From NCBI GenBank assembly GCA_910575545.1, contig CAJTFH010000028.1, positions 1 to 33,682 on the forward strand: a DNA stretch of 33,682 nucleotides, in the 5' to 3' direction. This DNA is from Bacteroidales bacterium. Lineage in GTDB: Bacteria; Bacteroidota; Bacteroidia; Bacteroidales; Muribaculaceae. The translations under genes and the position numbers were made by a program. Positions 21,737 through 30,701 of this stretch are shown in pieces. A model generated the notes under the pieces. The model was not told the origin of the DNA and did no database searches. It worked only from the letters and a program-made list of their open reading frames with translations. The first letter of the stretch is position 1; each line of letters opens with the position of its first letter.

Positions 21737-24246
21737 GGAATACATTAAAGGCTACCACGCTGGAGAGGAAATTTCCACTTTTGGCAGTGGAGAACGGCTG
21801 CATCATTTCAAAGGATGCGGACATAACGGTGGCTTTCAGGGTGGAACTGCCCGAACTGTTCACCGTTACCAGTGCCGAGTATGAAGCCATCCATTCGGCG
21901 TGGTACAAGGCAATCAAGGTGTTGCCCGACTACTCCATAGTACACAAGCAGGACTTCTTCATCAAGGAGAGCTACCAGCCCGACACCGAAAGGGACGAGC
22001 TTAGTTTCCTGTCCCGGAGTTTTGAACGGCATTTCAATGAACGCCCGTTCCTGAACCATTACTGCTACCTGTTCCTGACAAAGACGACAAGGGAGAGAAG
22101 CCGCCGACAGAGCGACTTCTCCACCCTCTGCCGGGGCAGGATTGTCCCGCAGGAGATATCCGACAAGGAAACGGCGGCAAAGTTCATCGAAGCGGTCGGG
22201 CAGTTTGAAAGGATAATGAACGACAGTGGGTTTGTCACCCTTACCCGACTGGCGGCATCGGAAATCACCGGGCAGGACGGAAAGGCGGGCATCATCGAGA
22301 AATACTTCTCGCTCTCGCAAACCGACACTACTTGCCTGAAAGACATCGGGCTGTACCCGGAAGAAATGCGTGTCGGGGACGATATACTGTGCCTGCACAC
22401 GCTTTCGGACGTGGAAGATTTGCCCGGAAAGGTCGGGACGGACTGCCGATTTGAGAAACTTTCCACCGACAGAAGCGATTGCAGGTTAAGTTTCGCCGCC
22501 CCGGTGGGCGTGCTGTTGTCGTGTAACCACGTCTATAACCAGTTCATCTTCATAGACGACCACGCCGAGAACCTGAAGAACTTCGAGCAGACCGCCCGGA
22601 ATATGCAATCGCTCTCCCGTTATTCCCGTGCCAACCAAGTGAACAAGGAGTGGATAGACGAGTACCTGAACGAAGCCCACAGCAAGGGGCTTGTCTCGGT
22701 GCGCTGCCACTGCAACGTCATGGCATGGAGTGACGACCGGGAAGAACTCAAACGCATACGCAACGATGTAGGAAGCCAGCTTGCATTAATGGAGTGCAAG
22801 CCACGCCACAACACGGTCGATACGCCCACGCTCTTTTGGGCGGGCATACCCGGCAACGAAGCCGACTTCCCCGCAGAGGAAAGTTTCTACACGTTCTTGG
22901 GGCAGGCTCTCTGCCTGTTCGTGGAAGAAACGAACTACAAGAGTTCGCTTTCCCCGTTCGGTATCAAAATGGTGGACAGGGTAAGCGGTCGCCCGCTGCA
23001 CATCGACATATCGGATTTGCCCATGAAGAAAGGCATCACCACCAACCGCAACAAGTTCATACTTGGGCCGAGCGGTAGCGGGAAGTCTTTCTTCACCAAC
23101 CACATGGTGCGCCAGTATTACGAGCAGGGTGCGCACGTGCTGCTGGTCGATACGGGTAACAGTTACTTGGGGCTGTCCCAGCTTATCCACAACCGCACGC
23201 ATGGCGAGGACGGGATTTATTTCACCTACACCAACGAGAACCCGATAGCGTTCAATCCGTTCTATGTCGAGGACGGGGTATTTGACATCGAGAAAAAGGA
23301 GAGTATAAAAACCCTTATACTCACCCTGTGGAAGCGGGACGATGAAGCCCCCAAGCGGTCGGAAGAAGTGGCGTTGTCCAATGCGGTAAGTGCCTATATC
23401 GAACGTATCACGGGCGACAGGTCGGTAACGCCTTGCTTCAACACGTTCTACGAGTTTGTCCGGGATGATTACCGCCGACAGCTTGAACAGAAGAACGTCA
23501 GGGAAAAGGATTTTGACATCGACAACTTCCTGAACGTGCTTGAACCATATTACAAGGGTGGCGAGTATGACTATTTACTGAACTCCGACAAGGAGCTGGA
23601 TTTACTGCATAAACGCTTCATAGTCTTTGAATTGGACAACATCAAAGACCACAAGATTTTATTCCCGATAACGACTATCATCATCATGGAAGCGTTCATC
23701 AATAAGATGCGCAAATTAAAGGGAATAAGGAAGTTAATACTAATCGAGGAAGCGTGGAAAGCGATTGCATCGGCGAACATGGCGGATTACATAAAATATT
23801 TATACAAAACCGTCCGAAAGTATTTCGGGGAAGCGATTGTGGTAACGCAGGAAGTAGAAGATATTATTTCTTCGCCCATAGTGAAAGAGAGTATCATCAA
23901 TAACTCGGACTGCAAGATTTTGTTAGACCAGCGAAAATATCTCAACAAGTTCGACAGCATACAGAACCTCTTGGGACTGACCGACAAGGAGCGTTCGCAG
24001 ATATTGTCTATCAACATGGCGAACCACCCCGGACGGAAGTACAAGGAAGTTTTCTTCTCGCTGGGCGGCACGCAGTCGGCGGTATATGCCACAGAAGTTT
24101 CGCTGGAAGAATATTACACGTTCACGACAGAGGAAAGCGAGAAAATGGAACTGTTCGCCCTCGCCGAGAAGCTGGGCGGCAACCTTGAACTGGCTATCAA
24201 GCGGCTTGCGGAAAGCAAACGCAATCCCCAATCATCAATAACTTAA
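21733..24246 (+). CDS. traG: TraG, VirB4-family ATPase of the mating channel
   Basis: This 837-residue conjugation ATPase begins MRNTLKATTLERKFPLLAVE. It has Walker A FILGPSGSGKSFFTNH near residues 440-455, followed by HVLLVDTGNSYLGLSQL, Walker B RKLILIEEAWKAIA near 664-677, and the motif AIVVTQEVEDI near 702-712. These are the features of VirB4/TrbE proteins that power pilus assembly and substrate passage at the inner membrane. The frame is open from 21481 within traF, but the ATG at 21733 overlaps the traF stop and matches the family length. The central part is rich in conserved residues and shows no break. Confidence 0.95.
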   Translation: MRNTLKATTLERKFPLLAVENGCIISKDADITVAFRVELPELFTVTSAEYEAIHSAWYKAIKVLPDYSIVHKQDFFIKESYQPDTERDELSFLSRSFERHFNERPFLNHYCYLFLTKTTRERSRRQSDFSTLCRGRIVPQEISDKETAAKFIEAVGQFERIMNDSGFVTLTRLAASEITGQDGKAGIIEKYFSLSQTDTTCLKDIGLYPEEMRVGDDILCLHTLSDVEDLPGKVGTDCRFEKLSTDRSDCRLSFAAPVGVLLSCNHVYNQFIFIDDHAENLKNFEQTARNMQSLSRYSRANQVNKEWIDEYLNEAHSKGLVSVRCHCNVMAWSDDREELKRIRNDVGSQLALMECKPRHNTVDTPTLFWAGIPGNEADFPAEESFYTFLGQALCLFVEETNYKSSLSPFGIKMVDRVSGRPLHIDISDLPMKKGITTNRNKFILGPSGSGKSFFTNHMVRQYYEQGAHVLLVDTGNSYLGLSQLIHNRTHGEDGIYFTYTNENPIAFNPFYVEDGVFDIEKKESIKTLILTLWKRDDEAPKRSEEVALSNAVSAYIERITGDRSVTPCFNTFYEFVRDDYRRQLEQKNVREKDFDIDNFLNVLEPYYKGGEYDYLLNSDKELDLLHKRFIVFELDNIKDHKILFPITTIIIMEAFINKMRKLKGIRKLILIEEAWKAIASANMADYIKYLYKTVRKYFGEAIVVTQEVEDIISSPIVKESIINNSDCKILLDQRKYLNKFDSIQNLLGLTDKERSQILSINMANHPGRKYKEVFFSLGGTQSAVYATEVSLEEYYTFTTEESEKMELFALAEKLGGNLELAIKRLAESKRNPQSSIT

Positions 24247-24257
24247 AAATCAGGAAC

Positions 24258-24884
24258 ATGAAGAAAACAATTCTCCTTATGGCGGTATGCCTTTGCTTCA
24301 TCGGCAAGGCATCCGCACAGTGGGTGGTGTCAGACCCCGGCAACTTGGCACAGGGTATCATCAACACCACCAAGCAGATAGTGCAGACTTCCACCACAGC
24401 CAAGAACACGCTGGACGGCTTCATGGAAGCGCAGAAGATTTTCCAGCAGGGTAAAAAATATTACGATGCGCTCAAAGCGGTGCATGACGTGGTAAAGGGC
24501 GGTGTCAAGGTGAAGAAGTCCATTGAACTGGTGGCGGAAATATCCGAAATCTACGTGCGCAACTTCCAAAACATGCTGGCAGACCCGAATTTCACGCCTG
24601 ACGAACTTTCCGCAATCTCGTTCGGCTATGCCAAACTGATGTCGGAAAGCTCGGACGTGTTGCAGGACTTGAAGAATGTAGTGAACATCACGGGCATGTC
24701 GCTGACGGATGCCGAACGGCTGGCAATCATCGACAACGCTTATCGAAGCCTGCTCAACTACCGCAACCTCGTGAACTACTACACCCGAAAGAACATATCC
24801 GTGTCCTACCTGCGGGCAAAGAAGAAGAACGACACAGACCGGGTGCTGGCTCTCTACGGCTCGGCGGATGAACGCTACTGGTAA
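24258..24884 (+). CDS. traI: TraI, DUF4141 periplasmic transfer protein
   Basis: This 208-residue protein has a signal peptide MKKTILLMAVCLCFIGKASA and the mature start QWVVSDPGNLAQGIIN, common in the DUF4141 (VirB5-like) family. The remainder is strongly helical (QKIFQQGKKYYDALKAVHDV and ISEIYVRNFQNMLADPNF). VirB5-type proteins assist the pilus tip or adhesion in the periplasm; that role is by family analogy. It lies between traG and traJ with short gaps of 11 and 13 bp. The CTnDOT gene letter H is not represented by a separate gene here. Confidence 0.92.
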   Translation: MKKTILLMAVCLCFIGKASAQWVVSDPGNLAQGIINTTKQIVQTSTTAKNTLDGFMEAQKIFQQGKKYYDALKAVHDVVKGGVKVKKSIELVAEISEIYVRNFQNMLADPNFTPDELSAISFGYAKLMSESSDVLQDLKNVVNITGMSLTDAERLAIIDNAYRSLLNYRNLVNYYTRKNISVSYLRAKKKNDTDRVLALYGSADERYW

Positions 24885-24897
24885 CATATAAATCGGT

Positions 24898-25899
24898 ATG
24901 CCTATGTTATTAGCAGCAGTGGATTTTGACAACCTGCACCAAGTGTTGCGGGTGCTGTACGATGAAATGATGCCCTTGTGCAGCAACATGACGGGGGTAG
25001 CAAAAGGTATTGCCGGGCTGGGTGCGCTGTTCTATGTAGCCGCCAAAGTGTGGCAGTCGCTCGCACGTGTCGAACCCATAGACGTGTACCCGCTCCTGCG
25101 CCCCTTTGCGCTGGGGCTGTGCATCATGTTTTTTCCAACATTCGTGTTGGGTACTATCAACACGGTGCTATCGCCAGTGGTGAAAGGGTGCAACCAGCTT
25201 ATGGAAACGCAGACTTTCGACATGAACGAGTACCGGGCGCAGAAAGACCGACTGGAATATGAAGCCCTGATGCGAAGCCCCGAAACGGCTTACCTCGCAT
25301 CGGACGAGGAATTTGACAGGCAACTGGAAGAACTGGGCTGGTCGCCCTCCGACATGGTGACTATGACGGGTATGTACATGGACAGGGCGGCGTACAATAT
25401 CAAGAAGTCCGTCCGGGACTGGTTCAGGGAGTTGCTGGAAATGCTCTTTCAGGCGGCGGGGCTGATTATAGACACGCTGCGCACGTTCTTCCTGATTGTG
25501 CTTTCGATACTGGGTCCGCTGGCGTTTGCGATTTCCGTCTATGACGGTTTCCAAAGCACGCTGACCCAGTGGATTTCACGTTATATCTCCATTTACCTGT
25601 GGTTGCCCGTGTCGGACTTGTTCAGCAGCGTGCTGGCACGCATACAAACGCTGATGCTCCAAAAGGACATTCAGGAACTTTCAGACCCGAATTTCATCCC
25701 GGACGGGAGCAGCACCGTGTATGTAATCTTTATGATTATAGGTATCGTGGGCTACTTCACCATTCCTACGGTGGCAAGCTGGATTGTGTCGGCTGGCGGC
25801 ACGTCCGCCTATAACCGCAACGTGGCACGGGCTGGGTCAATCGCCGGGGCTGCGGTCGGTGCGGCAAGCGGGAAAGTAACCGGGAAACTACTCAAATAA
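24898..25899 (+). CDS. traJ: TraJ, VirB6-like inner-membrane channel protein
   Basis: This 333-residue polytopic membrane protein begins MPMLLAAVDFDNLHQVLRVL. Membrane segments lie near residues 38-56, 70-90, 175-215 (LFQAAGLIIDTLRTFFLIVL and following) and 278-303 (VYVIFMIIGIVGYFTIPTVA). A small Gly/Ala-rich end follows (AGSIAGAAVGAASGKVTGK). It matches the TraJ family of Bacteroides conjugative transposons and would build the inner-membrane part of the channel. It is followed by a 104-bp gap holding two 20-bp direct repeats (25911-25953). Confidence 0.93.
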   Translation: MPMLLAAVDFDNLHQVLRVLYDEMMPLCSNMTGVAKGIAGLGALFYVAAKVWQSLARVEPIDVYPLLRPFALGLCIMFFPTFVLGTINTVLSPVVKGCNQLMETQTFDMNEYRAQKDRLEYEALMRSPETAYLASDEEFDRQLEELGWSPSDMVTMTGMYMDRAAYNIKKSVRDWFRELLEMLFQAAGLIIDTLRTFFLIVLSILGPLAFAISVYDGFQSTLTQWISRYISIYLWLPVSDLFSSVLARIQTLMLQKDIQELSDPNFIPDGSSTVYVIFMIIGIVGYFTIPTVASWIVSAGGTSAYNRNVARAGSIAGAAVGAASGKVTGKLLK

Positions 25900-25910
25900 G
25901 ACGGTTTCCA

Positions 25911-25953
25911 CTTGGTAGCTACTTTGACAACCTCTTGGTAGCTGCCTTGACAA
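25911..25953 (+). repeat. Two 20-bp direct repeats between traJ and traK
   Basis: CTTGGTAGCTACTTTGACAA (25911-25930) and CTTGGTAGCTGCCTTGACAA (25934-25953) differ at two positions and lie 23 bp apart. They fill much of the only sizeable gap in the traG-traO run. They may be a regulator or RNA-processing site, or an unstable tandem repeat. Confidence 0.75.
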
Positions 25954-26003
25954 AGGGGCTGCAATAGAAAGATTTTAGAAACATTATTAGAACATACAAG
26001 AAA

Positions 26004-26627
26004 ATGGAATTTAAATCATTAACGAACATCGAAACGAGTTTCCGGCAAATTCGGCTCTTTGCGCTGGTATTCATCTGCCTGTGCGCACTGGTGACGGGCT
26101 TTGCCGTGTGGAACTCGTACAGCTTCGCCGAAAAGCAGCGGCAGAAGATTTACGTCCTTGACAACGGGAAAAGCCTGATGCTGGCACTTTCGCAGGACAT
26201 GGCACAGAACAGACCCGTGGAAGCCAAATCGCACGTGCGGCGTTTCCACGAGCTTTTCTTCACGCTCTCGCCCGACAAGGGGGCTATCGAAAGCAACATC
26301 AAACGCTCGCTGTTCCTCGCCGACAAGACCGCTTTCAACTATTACAAAGACTTGGCGGAAAAGGGTTACTACAACCGGGTGATTTCCGGAAACGTCACGC
26401 AGACGGTGGAGATTGACAGCGTGAAGTGCGACTTCGACCAGTACCCCTACAAGGTGAACACGTATGCCCGCCAGTTGATTGTCCGGGAAAGTAGCCTGAC
26501 GGTGCGAAGCCTTGTGACCTCGTGCCGCCTGCTTAACGCCACACGGAGCGACAACAACCCGCACGGCTTCATCATCGAAGCGTTCACCATTACCGAGAAC
26601 AAGTATTTGCAAACCGTTAAGAGGTAG
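26004..26627 (+). CDS. traK: TraK, VirB8-like conjugal transfer protein
   Basis: This 207-residue protein has one N-terminal membrane segment (residues 17-36, IRLFALVFICLCALVTGFAV) and a periplasmic domain with the family stretches SHVRRFHELFFTLSPDKGAI near 81-100 and GFIIEAFTITENKYLQ near the end. TraK belongs to the Bacteroides TraK family, taken to play the VirB8 role of inner-membrane assembly factor. It ends 4 bp before traL. Confidence 0.93.
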   Translation: MEFKSLTNIETSFRQIRLFALVFICLCALVTGFAVWNSYSFAEKQRQKIYVLDNGKSLMLALSQDMAQNRPVEAKSHVRRFHELFFTLSPDKGAIESNIKRSLFLADKTAFNYYKDLAEKGYYNRVISGNVTQTVEIDSVKCDFDQYPYKVNTYARQLIVRESSLTVRSLVTSCRLLNATRSDNNPHGFIIEAFTITENKYLQTVKR

Positions 26628-26631
26628 CCTT

Positions 26632-26928
26632 ATGGAGAGAAAACGAAACTACATCGAAAAGGTGCAGGACTGGGCGGACGACCGCCTGCGCCGAATGTGC
26701 GGACGGATTACGCCGGGCAAAAGGCTGGCGGTTATCCTCGTAATGTTCCTCTTTTTCGGCGGCTTGTCTATCTACATCACCGTTTCATCAATCTACAATA
26801 TCGGGAAACGGGACGGCAGGCGGCTGCAAATAGAACATATCAAACAACTGCCATTGCAAGGCAATGACACAATCAACAGTATCAACCCCTTAAACAGACC
26901 GCAATATGGAAGAAGTACAGAAGAATGA
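26632..26928 (+). CDS. traL: TraL, DUF3989 small membrane transfer protein
   Basis: This 98-residue protein has a basic start (MERKRNYIEKVQDWADDRLR), a membrane segment near residues 37-57 (LAVILVMFLFFGGLSIYITV), and a short polar tail, as in DUF3989/TraL. The traM start codon lies inside its last codons (23-bp overlap), showing coupled translation. Confidence 0.9.
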   Translation: MERKRNYIEKVQDWADDRLRRMCGRITPGKRLAVILVMFLFFGGLSIYITVSSIYNIGKRDGRRLQIEHIKQLPLQGNDTINSINPLNRPQYGRSTEE

Positions 26929-28231
26929 GAACGGCACGACCGTACCACAGACGGACGGGAAGCCTGAAAAGGAAAAGAAGCCCAAACGGGAACTTACCCC
27001 GCAACAGGTGCAGCAGCGCAGGAAAATGATAGTCTTCCCGCTGATGTTCCTTGCCTTTGCCGGGTGCATGTACCTGATATTCGCCTCCTCCGGCAAAGAG
27101 GACGTGAACATGGAGAGCGTGGGCGGCTTCAACGCCGACATACCCCTGCCTGCAGAGGACGGGATTATAGCCGACAAGCAAAAGGCTTACGAGCAGGCAA
27201 TGCTGAACCGCAAACAGCAGGACAAAATACAATCCTTGCAGGACTTCGGTTTCACGGGGGACGATGAAACGGAAGAACCGCAAGCAGAAATCGACCTGAT
27301 GCCGGAAGAAGATCCGAAGCCACAAAGGGACGGCGGTGCTTCTTATTCGGCAAACGCTTACCGGGACATCAACCGCCAATTAAGCACGTTCTACGAAACG
27401 CCCCCTGTGGACGAGGAAAAAGAGGACTTGAAGCGGCAGGTGGCAGAACTGACCGACAGACTGCAACAACAGCAGCACGCCACGCCTACCGCTGACGACC
27501 AAATGGCACTCTTGGAAAAATCCTACGAACTGGCGGCAAAGTACATGAATGACGGCGGGCAGAACGGGCAAACGGCACAAGTGCCTGTTGCCGGGACTGT
27601 CACCCAAAAGCCGCAAGCCCAACCCGTGCAGGCAATCCGGGAAACGACCGTATCGGGATTGCAGCAGCCCATGAGCGATGCCGACTTCATCCGGGCTTAT
27701 AGTCAGCCACGAAACTACGGCTTCAACACGGCGGTAGGCACGAGCTACGCTATCGGCAGGAACACGATAGCCGCCTGCATCCACCAAGACCAAACCCTGA
27801 CGGACGGGCAGGCGGTGAAACTCCGGTTGCTTGAACCCATGCAAGCCGGGAACATAGTCGTGCCGAAGAATACCCTTGTGGCGGGGACGGCAAAGGTGCA
27901 GGGCGAACGGCTCGACATACTGGTGTCCTCGATTGAGTATGCGGGCAACATCATCCCGGTGGAACTCGCCGTATTCGATACGGACGGGCAAAAGGGATTA
28001 TCTGTGCCGTCCTCTATGGAGCAGGAAGCGTTCAACGAAGCTATGGCGAATATCGGAAGCGGGCTGGGTACAAGCATTTCCTTTGCACGGAGTGCCGGGC
28101 AGCAGGTGGCAATGGACGTGACAAGGGGCTTGCTGCAAGGAACGTCCGGCTACCTCGCCAAGAAGTTCCGAACCGTAAAAGTAAAGCTGAAAGCCGGGTA
28201 CAAGGTGATGCTTTACGCCAAACAACAATAA
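26906..28231 (+). CDS. traM: TraM, VirB10-like channel protein
   Basis: This 441-residue protein has a charged cytoplasmic start, one membrane segment near residues 34-52 (MIVFPLMFLAFAGCMYLIFA), and a long polar periplasmic linker with Gln-rich, Pro-containing and coiled-coil-like stretches (EEKEDLKRQVAELTDRLQQQ near 170-189). The C-terminal conserved domain is about residues 280-441 (AIGRNTIAACIHQDQTLTDG, then VVPKNTLVAGTAKVQGERLD). This plan matches VirB10-class proteins that join inner and outer membranes. It starts inside traL and is followed after 33 bp by traN. Confidence 0.93.
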   Translation: MEEVQKNENGTTVPQTDGKPEKEKKPKRELTPQQVQQRRKMIVFPLMFLAFAGCMYLIFASSGKEDVNMESVGGFNADIPLPAEDGIIADKQKAYEQAMLNRKQQDKIQSLQDFGFTGDDETEEPQAEIDLMPEEDPKPQRDGGASYSANAYRDINRQLSTFYETPPVDEEKEDLKRQVAELTDRLQQQQHATPTADDQMALLEKSYELAAKYMNDGGQNGQTAQVPVAGTVTQKPQAQPVQAIRETTVSGLQQPMSDADFIRAYSQPRNYGFNTAVGTSYAIGRNTIAACIHQDQTLTDGQAVKLRLLEPMQAGNIVVPKNTLVAGTAKVQGERLDILVSSIEYAGNIIPVELAVFDTDGQKGLSVPSSMEQEAFNEAMANIGSGLGTSISFARSAGQQVAMDVTRGLLQGTSGYLAKKFRTVKVKLKAGYKVMLYAKQQ

Positions 28232-28241
28232 CCATTTTATC

Positions 28242-28262
28242 AACCACTAAAATTTCAATTAA
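28242..28262 (+). promoter_or_regulatory. Leader motif ACCACTAAAATTTCAA before traN
   Basis: The 20-bp motif ends two bases before the traN ATG at 28265. The same placement is seen before the DUF4099/DUF3945 gene on the other strand, which favours a translation-initiation role. Confidence 0.6.
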
Positions 28263-28264
28263 CG

Positions 28265-29200
28265 ATGAAACAGATTTTTGTAATGTTCGCCCTCTTGCTG
28301 GGCGTGTGTGCGGCAAACGCACAAACCCCTGACACCGTGAAGTATGCGGCTGGCAACGACTTGTACCGGGGTATTACCCGGAAACTCCCGTACCGCCAAA
28401 TGGTAACGCCCTACGGCGTGGAAGTGACCTTTGCCAAGACGGTACACATCATCTTCCCCGCCGCCGTCCGCTACGTGGATTTGGGAAGCAACCACATCAT
28501 AGCGGGCAAGGCAGACGGTGCGGAGAACGTTATCCGGGTGAAAGCCACGAGAGAGGGCTTTCCGGGCGAAACGAACTTCTCCGTCATTTGCGAGGACGGC
28601 AGTTTCTTCTCGTTCAATGCCAAATATGCCCGTGAACCGGAAATGCTCAACATCGAAATGAAAGACTTCTTGGAGAACGGGGACACCAGCGACTTTTCGC
28701 ATACCCGCATGAACATCTATTTCCGGGAATTAGGTAATGAAAGCCCGCTGCTGGTGAAGCTGATAATGCAGAGCATCTACAAGAACAATGACCGGAAAGT
28801 GCGCCACTTGGGTAGCAAGCGTTTCGGCATCCAGTTCTTAATCAAAGGCATTTACACCTATAACGGGATGCTCTACATGCATACGCAGACGAAGAACAGT
28901 TCCAACGTGCCTTTCGATACTGACTTCATCAAGTTTAAGATAGTCGATAAGAAAGTACCTAAGCGCACGGCTATTCAGGAAACGGAACTGGATGCGGTAC
29001 GCAGCTACAACGAAGTGGTAGAGATTGCAGGAAAAAGTACCGTGCGCACGGTGTACGCCCTGCCGAAGTTCACCATTCCTGACGACAAGCTACTGGTCGT
29101 GGAACTTTACGAGAAGAACGGCGGGCGGCATCAGGTTATCCGGGTGGAAAATTCCGACATCGTGAACGCAGAAGTGATTAACGAACTAAAAATCAATTAG
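28265..29200 (+). CDS. traN: TraN, DUF4138 (VirB9-like) transfer protein
   Basis: This 311-residue protein has a signal peptide (MKQIFVMFALLLGVCAANAQ) and a beta-rich mature part that includes YGVEVTFAKTVHIIFPAAVR near residues 49-68 and SNHIIAGKADGAENVIRVKA. It belongs to the DUF4138/TraN family of Bacteroides conjugation systems and would take the VirB9 role in the outer-membrane core. traO starts 3 bp after its stop. Confidence 0.93.
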   Translation: MKQIFVMFALLLGVCAANAQTPDTVKYAAGNDLYRGITRKLPYRQMVTPYGVEVTFAKTVHIIFPAAVRYVDLGSNHIIAGKADGAENVIRVKATREGFPGETNFSVICEDGSFFSFNAKYAREPEMLNIEMKDFLENGDTSDFSHTRMNIYFRELGNESPLLVKLIMQSIYKNNDRKVRHLGSKRFGIQFLIKGIYTYNGMLYMHTQTKNSSNVPFDTDFIKFKIVDKKVPKRTAIQETELDAVRSYNEVVEIAGKSTVRTVYALPKFTIPDDKLLVVELYEKNGGRHQVIRVENSDIVNAEVINELKIN

Positions 29201-29203
29201 GGA

Positions 29204-29785
29204 ATGAAAAGACACATCTTTATAATGATGCTCTTTGCGCTGTGCCTGACCTCGTTTCAGGCACACGCACAAAGATACCTGCCGGGCATGAAAGGCTTGC
29301 AGGTCACGGCAGGTATGGCAGACGGGGTGCATTGGAACAACAACACGGATTTCGCCTACCATATCGGGGCGGCATACAGCGTTTACACCAAGAACGCCAA
29401 CCGCTGGGTGATTGGCGGGGAATACCTGCACAAGAAGTATGACTACAAGGATATGAGAATACCAGTCGAACAGTTCACCGCAGAGGGCGGCTATTACCTG
29501 AAATTCCTTTCGGACAGACGAAAGACCTTTTTCCTCTCACTGGGACTATCGGCACTCGCCGGGTATGAAACAAGCAACCGAAGCGAAAAGCTCTTGCCGG
29601 ACGGCTCTACGCTGCTGGATAAAGATTGCTTCATCTACGGCGGTGCGCTGACGCTGGAACTGGAAGCCTACCTGACTGACCGAGTGGCTCTGCTACTGAA
29701 CGCAAGGGAACGGGCGTTGTTCGGCTCGGACATCGGCAAGTTCCACACGCAGATATCTGTGGGTCTGAAATTCATTATCAATTAG
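29204..29785 (+). CDS. traO: TraO, outer-membrane-type conjugal transfer protein
   Basis: This 193-residue protein has a signal peptide ending at HAQ (residues 1-23). The rest alternates hydrophobic and polar residues with many aromatics, ending in HTQISVGLKFIIN, the terminal pattern of a small outer-membrane beta-barrel. It matches the TraO family of Bacteroides conjugative transposons. It is followed after 3 bp by a methyltransferase gene instead of the primase traP seen in CTnDOT. Confidence 0.9.
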   Translation: MKRHIFIMMLFALCLTSFQAHAQRYLPGMKGLQVTAGMADGVHWNNNTDFAYHIGAAYSVYTKNANRWVIGGEYLHKKYDYKDMRIPVEQFTAEGGYYLKFLSDRRKTFFLSLGLSALAGYETSNRSEKLLPDGSTLLDKDCFIYGGALTLELEAYLTDRVALLLNARERALFGSDIGKFHTQISVGLKFIIN

Positions 29786-29788
29786 CCT

Positions 29789-30679
29789 ATGGTACTGCTT
29801 GAATTATTTTCAGGTATCGGCGGTTTCAGCAAAGGGCTGGAAGCCGCCGGATATACTTTCGACAAGGTATATTTTTCAGAGATAGACAAACACGCAATCG
29901 CTAACTTCAAATACAATTTTCCTTATGCGGAACACATCGGAACGGTTACAAACATCGGGGAAGTCGGCATCGAACGTCCCCACATTGTCACTTTCGGAAG
30001 CCCTTGCCAAAATTTTAGCGCAATCGGGGACGGAAAGGGACTGCAAGGGGGAGAAAGCCACCTTGTCAGATATGCAGTCGAAGCCGTTAGGCGTTTCAGA
30101 CCTGACGTTTTTATCTGGGAGAATGTTAAAGGGATATTCTTCGCAAGACATCGCCCGGATTTTTGGAGCATTGTCAAAGCGTTTGCCGACATTGGCGGTT
30201 ATAGACTTGAATGGCAACTGTGTAATACGGCATGGTTTCTACCCCAAAACCGGGAGCGGATGTACCTTGTCGGACGTGTTGCAGACAGATGTACCGCAGA
30301 CCTATTTCCTCTCCCTACGCCGGGCGGAGTGCATGGTAAGGTCGGGGGTGATGAACCCGCTGCTCGTCCAAGTGGTACGATAACAAGGAACTACGGCAGG
30401 CAACCTAACATCGGGAACTATGTGCTGTGCCTGAAATCGGGTGAAGCATACAACGGAACGCCTACACCCGAACAACTGAAGCACGTGCGGATGCTGACCG
30501 AAGTAGAGTGCGAAAGGCTGCAAGGCTTTCCCGACAACTATACCCGATACGGGATATATGACGGAGAGAAAAAAGAGATAGCGAAGATACACCGTTATGC
30601 CTTGCTCGGAAATGCGGTAAGTGTTCCTGTTGTCAGGGAAGTTGCCGCCCGGATTAGGCAAACGACTACTTTATTTTGA
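29789..30679 (+). CDS. DNA (cytosine-5) methyltransferase inside the tra operon
   Basis: This 296-residue C5 methyltransferase has the family motifs in order: I LELFSGIGGFSKGLEAAGY (residues 4-22, cofactor binding), IV GSPCQNFSAIGDGKG with catalytic Cys73, VI FIWENVKGI (near 108-116), VIII WFLPQNRERMYLVGR (near 147-161), and IX/X RLQGFPDNYT and LLGNAVSVPVV near the end. The target-recognition region (about 170-230) is short. No restriction enzyme gene lies beside it, so it is an orphan. A likely role is to modify the element's DNA so that it escapes restriction, alongside ArdA. It is fitted tightly between traO and traQ. Recognition sequence unknown. Confidence 0.92.
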   Translation: MVLLELFSGIGGFSKGLEAAGYTFDKVYFSEIDKHAIANFKYNFPYAEHIGTVTNIGEVGIERPHIVTFGSPCQNFSAIGDGKGLQGGESHLVRYAVEAVRRFRPDVFIWENVKGIFFARHRPDFWSIVKAFADIGGYRLEWQLCNTAWFLPQNRERMYLVGRVADRCTADLFPLPTPGGVHGKVGGDEPAARPSGTITRNYGRQPNIGNYVLCLKSGEAYNGTPTPEQLKHVRMLTEVECERLQGFPDNYTRYGIYDGEKKEIAKIHRYALLGNAVSVPVVREVAARIRQTTTLF

Positions 30680-30701
30680 TAACCCTTATATGATAATGTA
30701 T

